A DNA stretch of 64,000 bases from Rubritalea squalenifaciens DSM 18772 (GTDB lineage: Bacteria; Verrucomicrobiota; Verrucomicrobiia; Verrucomicrobiales; Akkermansiaceae): positions 124,001-188,000 of the forward strand of contig NZ_FQYR01000004.1 in assembly GCF_900141815.1 (NCBI RefSeq), given 5' to 3'. Shown here piece after piece: positions 27,394 through 34,766 of this stretch (within the stretch, counting starts at the first letter, position 1; the number at the start of each line of letters is the position of its first letter). Position numbers and translations under genes: made by a program. Below the pieces are notes generated by a model that did not search any database, was not told the origin of the DNA, and saw only the letters and a program-made list of their open reading frames with translations.

Positions 27394-28686
27394 TTAGTTG
27401 CCGGCCATGACGGCTTCGATCTCATCGGCCTCGATAGGGATATTGGCCATGAGGTCGATGTTTTCGGTTTCACCGATCAGGTAGTTGTTCTCGATGCGGA
27501 TACCGATATTTTCCTCGCGGATATAGATGCCGGGCTCGATGGTGAAGACGTTGCCCACTGCGAATGGCGTGTTCGGTCGAGAGACGTCGTGAACATCGAC
27601 TCCAAGGTGGTGGGAGGTGCCGTGTGGGAAGTACTTTTTCACCAGTGGCTTGGACTCATCCTGGGCTTTGGCTTCTTCTTCAGAAATAAGTCCTAGGCTG
27701 ATGAGTTCCTCTTCCATGAAGCTCATCACCTGCTTCTGATAGTCGGAAGGCAGGGTGCCTGGGCGGAGGATTTCGTTGGCTTTGCGCATGACGCGTAACA
27801 CGGCGTCATACACCGCACGCTGGCGCTCGGTAAATTTGCCGTTCACAGGCACCGTGCGGGTCATGTCGGCATTCCAGTTGGCATATTCAGCCCCCACATC
27901 CATGAGGACGAGGTCGCCATCCTGAAGAATGCAGTTGTTTTCGATGTAGTGAAGAACGCAGGCATTATGCCCGCCACCAATGATTGGAGTGTAGGCAAAG
28001 CCTTTCGATTTGCTGCGGACAAACTCGTGGATGTACTCGGCCTCGACTTCCCATTCGCCAACGCCTGGCTTGATGAAGCCGAGAACGCGGCGGAAGCCGG
28101 CTTCGGTGATGTCGCAGGCCTTTTGCATGACCTCGATTTCGATCGGGTCTTTGATCGGGCGCAGCTGATGCATCAGGGGTGAGAGGCGCTCGTACTTGTG
28201 GAGCGGGTATTCTTTCTTAATTTTCTCGATGAAGCGATCGTTGCGGGTCTTGACGGTAGTGTCCGCGCGCAGGTGCTCGTTGATGGAGAGGTAGACGTGG
28301 TCAGCCTGTTTGAGAAGGTTGTGGAGTACGGCCTCGAAGTTGTTTGTCCATTGGACGTTCTTGATGCCGCTGATTTCGGTAGCGCGTTCTTTGGTGTATT
28401 TCTCTCCTTCCCAAACAGCGATGAATTCGTTGGTTTCGCGGACAAATAGAATCTCGCGCTGAGCGTCGCTAGGGGCATCTGGATAGAGAACCAGGATGGA
28501 TTCCTCTTGGTCCGCTCCGGTGAGGTAGATCAGATCGGCGTTCTGCTTGAAGGGCATGGTGCCATCCGCATTGGTTGGCATGACGTCATTGGAGTGGAGG
28601 ACGACAATGCTATTGGGCTTGAGGAGTTTGGCGAGGTTCTCTCGGTTTTTGCTAAAAAGTGCTGGGTCGATTGGTTCGTAGCGCAT
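27394..28686 (-). CDS. pepP: Xaa-Pro aminopeptidase (aminopeptidase P)
   Basis: A 430-residue M24B metallopeptidase that removes N-terminal residues before proline. The N-terminal creatinase-like domain (to about residue 170) precedes the pita-bread catalytic domain. Metal ligands are visible in MDVGAEYANWNADMTRTVP (two Asp), GTSHHLGVDVHD (His), TIEPGIYI (Glu) and IRIENNYL (Glu). The standard start MRYEPIDPALFSKNRENL fits family alignment. Cytosolic. Confidence 0.93.
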   Translation of the reverse strand: MRYEPIDPALFSKNRENLAKLLKPNSIVVLHSNDVMPTNADGTMPFKQNADLIYLTGADQEESILVLYPDAPSDAQREILFVRETNEFIAVWEGEKYTKERATEISGIKNVQWTNNFEAVLHNLLKQADHVYLSINEHLRADTTVKTRNDRFIEKIKKEYPLHKYERLSPLMHQLRPIKDPIEIEVMQKACDITEAGFRRVLGFIKPGVGEWEVEAEYIHEFVRSKSKGFAYTPIIGGGHNACVLHYIENNCILQDGDLVLMDVGAEYANWNADMTRTVPVNGKFTERQRAVYDAVLRVMRKANEILRPGTLPSDYQKQVMSFMEEELISLGLISEEEAKAQDESKPLVKKYFPHGTSHHLGVDVHDVSRPNTPFAVGNVFTIEPGIYIREENIGIRIENNYLIGETENIDLMANIPIEADEIEAVMAGN

Positions 28687-29024
28687 GGTGCTTCCGTGAT
28701 TTTTGCTGTGATTAGAAGAGCGAGGTTTTGATGGGCAGGAGGCTAGGTGATTAAGCGTCTCACATCAAAGGAAATAGCGGGTTTCTTTTTCTCTTATGCG
28801 GGAGGCCTTGTTCGTGTCTGTTGTCTACGGTTTGACCTTTGTGGATGAGTGGGTGCAATGGATGAATAGAATTATGGTTTTGCCATGAATTGGATCCGTG
28901 AATGTGGGCGTTTTACGACATCTCATTTGCCGTTTTTCGTGATGAAATAAGGGCATGACAGAGATTGTGAAAAAATTCACAAAGTCGGGCTTGCGGGATT
29001 TGGGGAGTCCACTTATGGAGCCGC
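28687..29024. other. intergenic region between pepP and ndh
   Basis: 338 bases separating divergent genes. The only clear structure is a perfect palindrome at 28965-28982, described separately. I see no tRNA, no terminator and no plausible small gene. Confidence 0.5.
28965..28982. promoter_or_regulatory. Rex-type or CRP-type operator upstream of ndh
   Basis: TTGTGAAAAAATTCACAA is a perfect TTGTGAA-N4-TTCACAA palindrome ending 42 bases before the ndh start. It fits the consensus of the NADH-sensing repressor Rex, known to control ndh in Bacillus. It also fits TGTGA-N6-TCACA of CRP-type activators. The NADH dehydrogenase behind it favours Rex, but the sequence alone cannot decide. Confidence 0.65.
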
Positions 29025-30314
29025 ATGGCTCTGAGCGAAGTTAAAAAAGTGGTGATTATCGGCGGCGGATTTGCCGGACTGGAGTGTGCAAGGCAGCTTG
29101 CCAACAAGCCGACTTTTGAGGTGACTCTTCTGGATCGTACCAACCACCATCTTTTCCAGCCACTGCTTTATCAGGTTGCCACAGCGACGCTCGCAGCCCC
29201 GGATGTCGCCCGTTCCCTGCGTAGCATCCTGGCGGATGCGGACAATGTAACCGTGCTGATGGACGAGGTTTCCGACATTGATTCCGATGGCAAGAAGGCG
29301 GTCGGTAAATCCGGTAAGAGCTACGAGTACGATTATCTCGTGGTAGCTGCTGGTGGTAAGACAAGTTTCTTTGGCAATGACCAGTGGGCTGAGCACACAC
29401 TCGGTCTCAAGTCCCTGAGTGATGCCTACTCCGTGCGTAAGCAGGTACTGGAAAATCTGGAAAAAGCAGAGCTGACTGAAGATCCTGCTGAGCGTGCGCG
29501 TCTGATGACGATTGCGATCGTAGGTGGTGGTCCTACTGGAGTGGAGCTTTCCGGTGCATTTGTAGAGCTGATTCAGCGCTCCATGAGCCGCAATTTCCGT
29601 CGTCTCGATACCCGTGACCTGAAGGTAGTTCTGGTGGAGGCGGGTCCTCGTATTCTTCCTCCATACGATGAGGAAAACTCAGCCTACGCGAAAAAGCGTC
29701 TGGAGAAACTGGGTGTCGAGGTTCTTACAGGTACTATGGTGACTGACGTGCAAGCTGGTAAGCTCATCATGAAGGATGGGGAGATCGAAGCGGGAGTCAT
29801 TCTCTGGGCTGCTGGTGTGCAGGCTGAGGCGATTACCCAGAAGCTCCCTTGTGAAGTGACACGTGCAGGCAAAGTGACTCCAGAGGCGGATCTCTCTCTC
29901 CCAGGTCATCCTGAAATTTTTGTGGCCGGTGACCTTGTGCAGATGAAGGACATCAAGGACAAGATGGTGCCAGGTGTAGCTCCGGCTGCTTCCCAGATGG
30001 GTCGCCACATCGGTAAGGTGCTTATTGCTGGCATGAAGCCTGAGAATAAAGGTAAGGCGCGTGCTGGCTTCGAGTACTGGGACAAAGGTGCCATGGCGAT
30101 CATCGGTCGCTCGCATGCTGTGGTGGAGTTCGGAAAGATCAGACTTACCGGTTTCATTGCCTGGATGGCTTGGCTCTTCATACACATTCTTTTCCTTGTG
30201 GGCTATCGCTCCAAGATCAGCGTATTGATTCACTGGGCTTGGAACTACATCCATGATTCTCCAGGTGTTCGCGTGTTCGCTATGAAGCGAGGCGAGGAGC
30301 TTGCTGAGAAGTAG
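29025..30314 (+). CDS. ndh: type II NADH:quinone oxidoreductase (NDH-2)
   Basis: A 429-residue non-proton-pumping NADH dehydrogenase. FAD site VVIIGGGFAGLECARQLA at the N-terminus, quinone/FAD motif HHLFQPLLYQVATATL, NADH site IAIVGGGPTGVELSG near residue 165, and second FAD motif EIFVAGDLVQ near 300. C-terminal amphipathic/membrane segment FIAWMAWLFIHILFLVGY anchors it to the membrane. The palindrome just upstream suggests redox or catabolite control. Confidence 0.94.
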   Translation: MALSEVKKVVIIGGGFAGLECARQLANKPTFEVTLLDRTNHHLFQPLLYQVATATLAAPDVARSLRSILADADNVTVLMDEVSDIDSDGKKAVGKSGKSYEYDYLVVAAGGKTSFFGNDQWAEHTLGLKSLSDAYSVRKQVLENLEKAELTEDPAERARLMTIAIVGGGPTGVELSGAFVELIQRSMSRNFRRLDTRDLKVVLVEAGPRILPPYDEENSAYAKKRLEKLGVEVLTGTMVTDVQAGKLIMKDGEIEAGVILWAAGVQAEAITQKLPCEVTRAGKVTPEADLSLPGHPEIFVAGDLVQMKDIKDKMVPGVAPAASQMGRHIGKVLIAGMKPENKGKARAGFEYWDKGAMAIIGRSHAVVEFGKIRLTGFIAWMAWLFIHILFLVGYRSKISVLIHWAWNYIHDSPGVRVFAMKRGEELAEK

Positions 30315-30354
30315 GCTTGATCTAGCTAGGCGCGACCGCTAAAGCTCTCGGGCT

Positions 30355-31479
30355 ATGTCGCGCCTTGATGATATCCAGAATCTGCTAGACGGTATTGAAG
30401 AAAGACTCGGTGTACGTATCCTGTACGCCGTGGAGTCAGGTAGTCGTGCTTGGGGATTTGCCTCGCCGGACAGTGACTATGATATCCGTTTTATCTATGC
30501 TTGGCCTCAAAGCGAGTATGCCAAGATAGGTGAGGTGCGTGACACCATTGAGCTTCCGATCGAGGATGATCTGGATGCTGGTGGCTGGGATGTGCGTAAG
30601 GCTCTCTCTCTTTTGAAGAAATCAAACGGACCCTTGGTGGAGTGGTTGCACTCGCCAATAGTCTATCGAGCAGAGGAAGGTTTTCTCGATGAGTGGCGAA
30701 GGGTGCTAGGCGAGGTGTTTTCTCCCTATGCACAGGTATGTCACTACCGTGGTCTGGCTCGGCAAATGTGGATGGGGAGCCTGCAGGGTGAAAGCGCCAA
30801 GGCGAAGAGCTATCTCTACTGTTTGCGGGCTACAGCTTGTGCTGAGTGGGTGTTGCAGAGGCAAACTCCACCTCCGGTGGAATTCTCCGAGGTGCGTGAG
30901 GTTCTGCCGGATCGTCTGACGAGTGAGCTGGAGCAGATGCTGGAGGCGAAAGCTCAAAGTGGTGAGAAGGATACAGGAAGGCGTTATGAGGTGATCGATG
31001 CGTATCTGTCTGAAAAATGTTCGGAGAATGGAGGGCTTGAGGAGTTGTCTAAGCCGCCCACGGAGGCGTCAGTGCTGGATGAGCTCTATGTGAAAACGAT
31101 TTCTAAGCCAAAGCATCCAGAGTTACTTTTCAAGGAGAGCTATACACTTGATCGAGTTCGTAAAAAGGACATGCTGGTCTTTGAGGCCGTTGCTGGGAGT
31201 AAGGCATTCGGGACTAATGTAGAGGGTTCAGATGAAGACCTTCGCGGTATTTTTATAGCTCCACCCTTGTTCCATGGTGGGCTGGATCAGATCCAGCAGG
31301 TTCAGGATGCAAAAGGAGATGAGGTGTATTTCGAGCTGGGTCGCGTAGTCGATCTTTTAATCTCTAACAATCCTAACCTGATGGAGCTGCTGGCGATGCC
31401 TGAGGATTGTATTCGTTACCGTCATCCGGTGATGGACTTGCTGAAGCCGGAGTTGTTTCTCTCCAAGCGTTGTGAGTAG
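30355..31479 (+). CDS. RlaP-type nucleotidyltransferase, N-terminal part (first domain plus half of a second)
   Basis: 374 residues up to an amber codon. The first DNA-polymerase-beta-like domain has GSRAWGFASPDSDYDIRF near residues 29-46 (GS helix cap and D-x-D metal site). This fits the YcgL/RlaP family (COG3541), linked by earlier genomic work to RNA-ligase systems. A second domain begins near residue 245 and has its own GSKAFGTNVEGSDEDLRG near 281-298. It then stops at TAG (31477-31479) in the middle of the conserved core. The same frame continues with SFGGYALGQIKKARGLNKK, normal family sequence, into the next entry. So this is one ~611-residue gene broken by a nonsense codon, or one read through. 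It lies 40 bases after ndh. Confidence 0.75.
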   Translation: MSRLDDIQNLLDGIEERLGVRILYAVESGSRAWGFASPDSDYDIRFIYAWPQSEYAKIGEVRDTIELPIEDDLDAGGWDVRKALSLLKKSNGPLVEWLHSPIVYRAEEGFLDEWRRVLGEVFSPYAQVCHYRGLARQMWMGSLQGESAKAKSYLYCLRATACAEWVLQRQTPPPVEFSEVREVLPDRLTSELEQMLEAKAQSGEKDTGRRYEVIDAYLSEKCSENGGLEELSKPPTEASVLDELYVKTISKPKHPELLFKESYTLDRVRKKDMLVFEAVAGSKAFGTNVEGSDEDLRGIFIAPPLFHGGLDQIQQVQDAKGDEVYFELGRVVDLLISNNPNLMELLAMPEDCIRYRHPVMDLLKPELFLSKRCE

Positions 31480-31536
31480 AGCTTTGGCGGTTATGCGCTG
31501 GGGCAAATCAAGAAGGCACGTGGTCTAAACAAGAAG

Positions 31537-32193
31537 GTGATGAATCCTGAGCCCGAGCAGAGAAAGACGCTGAGTGACTTCTGTTACGTGCTTGAGGGGC
31601 AGGGTAGTCGGCCTCTCATGGAGTGGCTGGACGAGCAGGGTATGGATCAAGCTGATTGTGGGTTGGTCGCGGTGAATCACTCGCCGGGGACTTATGCTTT
31701 GTTCCATGACTCTGAGATCCATTATCGTGGCATCTTCTCTCCGAGAGATCCTGATGCGGTGCTATGCAGTAGTGTGCCCAGAGAGGTGAAGCCTGTGGCC
31801 TGGGTGTCTGTCAACGAGGAAGCCTTCAAAGCGCATTGCAAAAACCACGAAGCCTACTGGAAGTGGGTGAAGAATCGCAACGAACAGCGCTACCTCACCA
31901 ATGCCCAGCATGATAAGGGCTATGACTCAAAGAATATGATGCACACGCTTCGCTTGTTAGATATGGCGGAGGAAATCGCGAAGGAGGGTGTGATTCGAGT
32001 CCGTCGCCCCAATCGTGAGTTTCTGCTCAACGTTCGTTCAGGTGCCTACGAGTACAACGAACTGTTGGCGATGGCCGAAGAAAAAATGCAGCGCATCAGT
32101 GAGGCCTACGCCAAGTGTTCTCTCCCTGAGGAAGTAGATCTTGCCAAAGCTGTCGAGCTTCTTGCTGAGATGAGGTCTGTATTTCAGAGGTAG
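31537..32193 (+). CDS. RlaP-type nucleotidyltransferase, C-terminal part after in-frame amber
   Basis: 218 residues from the first GTG/ATG after the amber. In-frame coding sequence actually resumes at 31480. It holds the helical C-terminal half of RlaP: RKTLSDFCYVLEGQGSRPLMEWL, a middle section, and QHDKGYDSKNMMHTLRLLDMAEEI, a conserved helix of this family. On its own it lacks the catalytic GS and D-x-D motifs and would be inactive. Translation from 31537 would be only a fragment; read-through of TAG would restore the second domain. It converges on marC with a 1-base gap. Confidence 0.6.
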   Translation: MMNPEPEQRKTLSDFCYVLEGQGSRPLMEWLDEQGMDQADCGLVAVNHSPGTYALFHDSEIHYRGIFSPRDPDAVLCSSVPREVKPVAWVSVNEEAFKAHCKNHEAYWKWVKNRNEQRYLTNAQHDKGYDSKNMMHTLRLLDMAEEIAKEGVIRVRRPNREFLLNVRSGAYEYNELLAMAEEKMQRISEAYAKCSLPEEVDLAKAVELLAEMRSVFQR

Positions 32194-32194
32194 T

Positions 32195-32830
32195 CTATCC
32201 AGTCAGGATATTTCTGATGATCGGTGTGATGCCTTTCACGAAGAACTCAACCGCAATGATCATGACGATGAGTCCCATTAGTCGCATCATGACGTTAATG
32301 CCGGTTCTGCCTAAAAGTTTCACGATCTTTGAGGAGCTGAAGAGGATGAGGTAGGTGCACAGGCTGACGATGAAGATGGCGCCGAAGAGGGTGAGCTGTT
32401 TGTTCAGTGAATCGGCTTCATTCATCAGTACGATGGCGTTGGTCAGGGCTCCCGGGCCACAAAGCATCGGGATTGCCAGTGGGGTGATGGAGATGTCATT
32501 GACGTAGGAGGCGACTTCGGACTCTTCAGTTTTGATGGATGCCAGTCGTGCATTGAGCATGTCCATGCCCATGATGAAGAAGATGACTCCTCCTACGACT
32601 CGGAAGCTGTCGATGGAGATGTCAAAGAATGCGAAGAGGAGGTTTCCTGCCAGGGCGAAGCTGCAGATGATGATGAATGCGGCAATGCAGGATTTCTTGG
32701 CAGTCCTGATGCGTTCTTTGGATTCTAGTTCGCTAGTCAGCCCCAGAAAAATCGGCATGGCGCCGATCGGGTTGATAAGGGTAAAAAAGGATGTGAAGGC
32801 CAGTAGACCGTAGGTGAGTAGATCATTCAT
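32195..32830 (-). CDS. marC: MarC family integral membrane protein
   Basis: A 211-residue protein with six predicted membrane segments and the family features FFTLINPIGAMPIFLGLT near the start and AIPMLCGPGALTNAI in the middle. MarC proteins were once linked to multiple antibiotic resistance; their true function is unknown. It starts only 9 bases after the rtcR stop on the same strand, so it is likely co-transcribed with that regulator. Confidence 0.9.
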   Translation of the reverse strand: MNDLLTYGLLAFTSFFTLINPIGAMPIFLGLTSELESKERIRTAKKSCIAAFIIICSFALAGNLLFAFFDISIDSFRVVGGVIFFIMGMDMLNARLASIKTEESEVASYVNDISITPLAIPMLCGPGALTNAIVLMNEADSLNKQLTLFGAIFIVSLCTYLILFSSSKIVKLLGRTGINVMMRLMGLIVMIIAVEFFVKGITPIIRNILTG

Positions 32831-32839
32831 GATGGATGA

Positions 32840-34450
32840 TTATTGGGAGAGTTGGTCGAAGCTGAGGTCGAACTTGGCGAGGTACTTGCGGATGCGGTCG
32901 CCGTCATTGGTTGATTTGCGCTTTTCACGGGAGACGGAGAAGAGCTTGCGGCCGGCTTCGCTCAGGGACTTGCATTGACGGCAGGTCTCGATGACGTAGG
33001 CGAGTTGGGGGCGATCGAAGGGGTCGATCTCCGCGATGGCGTCTGTAGGCAAGTAATCAGAAAGTTTGGCTAGATGGTCGTCTTCCGATCCAGGTCTGAG
33101 CCAGCTTTGCTCGAGGCGTTCGCATTCTTGCTCCACTTCCTCGGTGCGGATTCTGCCGCGCGGAGCGAGAGTGGCCATGCGGGTGACGGCGGCATTGAGA
33201 TCGCGGAAATTGCCACGCCAGCTACTCTTGGGAGATTTGGCGAAATCGAGGAAAGTCTGCTGGGCTTCCTTGTTGAAGGTGATGGTGTTGCCTGTTTTCT
33301 CTCGGTGCCGGCGTAGTTCGTAGTCGAGGTTGGGGGCAATGTCTTCTCGTCGTTCAGCAAGGCCGGGGAGCTGAAAGGTCCAGAGGTTGATGCGAGCCAA
33401 TAGGTCTTCACGAAATCGTCCCTCCGCTACATCGGTCCGGAGATCGCGATTGGTTCCTGCGATGAGTTGGAAGCTGGACTTGACCGGAGTGTCCGAGCCC
33501 ACGGGAAGCCACTTGCCTTCCTCGATGGCACGTAGGAGCACGGCTTGCTCGTCTGGGCCGAGTTCTCCAATTTCATCTAGGAAAAGAAGGCCTTTGTGGG
33601 CTTCACGTAAGAGTCCGGGGCGGTCTGAGGCGGCTCCAGTGAAGGAGCCTTTCTTATGACCGAAGAGGGTGCTCATAGCCATGTCGCCGCGCAGGGTAGC
33701 GCAGTTGACCTCGACAAAATTGCCGCTCAGTCCGCCGCGTTGTTGGCGAAGTTCGAAGATGCGGCTGGCTAGATGGCTCTTGCCCGCTCCAGTAGGACCA
33801 GTCAGAAGGATGGGGGCATCGGAGCGCAGGGCAACGAGTTCGATCTGGTCGATGAGGTAGTTGAATGCTTGGTTCTTTGTGTCGATGCCGGATTTGAGGA
33901 AGTCGCGAGCCTCGGCTTGTTCCTCGGCGAAGCGGGTGGCGAGCTTGTCGTATTTGGAGAGATCCAGATCGATGATCTGGTAGGTGCCTTGCGGCATGTC
34001 GTGGGTGCTGCGCCTGTTAGGCGGGCTCGTCTGGATGAGTTTGCCCGGGAGGTGGCGTGACTCGGCCAGTAGGAAAAGGCAGATCTGGGCCACGTGGGTG
34101 CCCGTGGTCATATGGATGAGAAGGTTTTGCTTCTCGGTGTCAAAGTGGTGACGGCCAGCAAAGCTGTGTAGACTGCCGAATACTTCTTCGAAGTCCCATG
34201 GGTCGTGTAGGTTGATCACCTCCGGGATGACGGTGGTCTCCGGGGAGATTTGTGCGATGTCCTCGGTGACGAGCTTGGCCAGCTTTTTGCTGTGGTTGTC
34301 GTGAATGAGAATCAGCTCATCGATGACCAGATCGTGCTGTTGACACAGAGCCACATTGGGTCGCCATTTGGTCCAGCGGTCGGAGTATTTTCTGTGATCA
34401 AGCTGGGTGCCTAAAAAGCTGATGGCGATATTTTTTTTCACGGCTGGCAT
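32840..34450 (-). CDS. rtcR: RtcR, sigma-54 activator of the RNA-repair operon
   Basis: A 536-residue transcription activator. The N-terminal RtcR/CARF domain (about 1-180) starts KKNIAISFLGTQLDHRKY and contains LLIHMTTGTHVAQI, matching the ligand-sensing fold. In Salmonella this domain senses tRNA fragments ending in 2',3'-cyclic phosphate. The AAA+ domain (about 205-440) has Walker A TGPTGAGKS, the sigma-54-contact loop GSFTGA (Ala of GAFTGA replaced by Ser), Walker B LLFLDEIGE and an Arg-finger region. A C-terminal helix-turn-helix follows (IETCRQCKSLSEAGRKLFSV). It is divergent from the Ro60-Y RNA-rtcBA operon whose sigma-54 promoter it should activate. Confidence 0.95.
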   Translation of the reverse strand: MPAVKKNIAISFLGTQLDHRKYSDRWTKWRPNVALCQQHDLVIDELILIHDNHSKKLAKLVTEDIAQISPETTVIPEVINLHDPWDFEEVFGSLHSFAGRHHFDTEKQNLLIHMTTGTHVAQICLFLLAESRHLPGKLIQTSPPNRRSTHDMPQGTYQIIDLDLSKYDKLATRFAEEQAEARDFLKSGIDTKNQAFNYLIDQIELVALRSDAPILLTGPTGAGKSHLASRIFELRQQRGGLSGNFVEVNCATLRGDMAMSTLFGHKKGSFTGAASDRPGLLREAHKGLLFLDEIGELGPDEQAVLLRAIEEGKWLPVGSDTPVKSSFQLIAGTNRDLRTDVAEGRFREDLLARINLWTFQLPGLAERREDIAPNLDYELRRHREKTGNTITFNKEAQQTFLDFAKSPKSSWRGNFRDLNAAVTRMATLAPRGRIRTEEVEQECERLEQSWLRPGSEDDHLAKLSDYLPTDAIAEIDPFDRPQLAYVIETCRQCKSLSEAGRKLFSVSREKRKSTNDGDRIRKYLAKFDLSFDQLSQ

Positions 34451-34495
34451 GCTTGGTGTGGAGTTGTGTTGTGGGAGTGTGAATGAATATATAAA

Positions 34496-34513
34496 ATTAT
34501 CTATATGGATAAT
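34496..34513. promoter_or_regulatory. inverted repeat, candidate RtcR enhancer site
   Basis: ATTATC-N6-GATAAT in the A+T-rich rtcR-Ro60 spacer, about 120 bases upstream of the sigma-54 -24 element. That is the usual distance for an enhancer-binding protein. Only position and symmetry support the assignment. Confidence 0.3.
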
Positions 34514-34633
34514 AAAGGATAAAATTCGGGTCGATTTATGTTATGTGTATTTTGGGGTGAATCATTTTTTGAGCGGAATAATCCTATATATAATAAGGGT
34601 TTGGAGGTTTTTGGGTGGGGTGGTCTTCCAAGG

Positions 34634-34650
34634 TTGGCACGGCGGGTGCA
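34634..34650 (+). promoter_or_regulatory. sigma-54 promoter of the Ro60-Y RNA-rtcBA operon
   Basis: TTGGCACGGCGGGTGCA matches TTGGCAC-N5-TTGCA with one mismatch. The GG (34636-34637) and GC (34648-34649) are at exact -24/-12 spacing. Transcription should begin near 34661, leaving a leader of about 106 bases. The divergent gene is the sigma-54 activator rtcR, which makes this assignment strong. Confidence 0.85.
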
Positions 34651-34689
34651 AATAGAGATGGCACAACAGCAAAACATTTCGTCTGCGGG

Positions 34690-34738
34690 CTGCGGTGATG
34701 GCAGAGGAGGATGCAAGGGCATCCAACCATTACCGCAG
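34690..34738 (+). ncRNA. structured leader hairpin in the Ro60 mRNA
   Basis: Twelve-base stem CTGCGGTGATGG / CCATTACCGCAG (one G-T pair) encloses a second perfect hairpin, GGATGC-AAGG-GCATCC. It lies between the sigma-54 start and the Ro60 ATG. It could control translation, or be a non-canonical Ro-bound RNA. It lacks the CGAATGCC motif of the Y RNAs. Confidence 0.6.
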
Positions 34739-34766
34739 TGAGGACGAAGAAACCAGAAACAAGATC

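Noticed and set aside
34695-34766. Extended Ro60 start at GTG 34695 or ATG 34698
   Set aside because: The added residues overlap the leader hairpin and are not like bacterial Ro N-termini, which begin MANK as at 34767.
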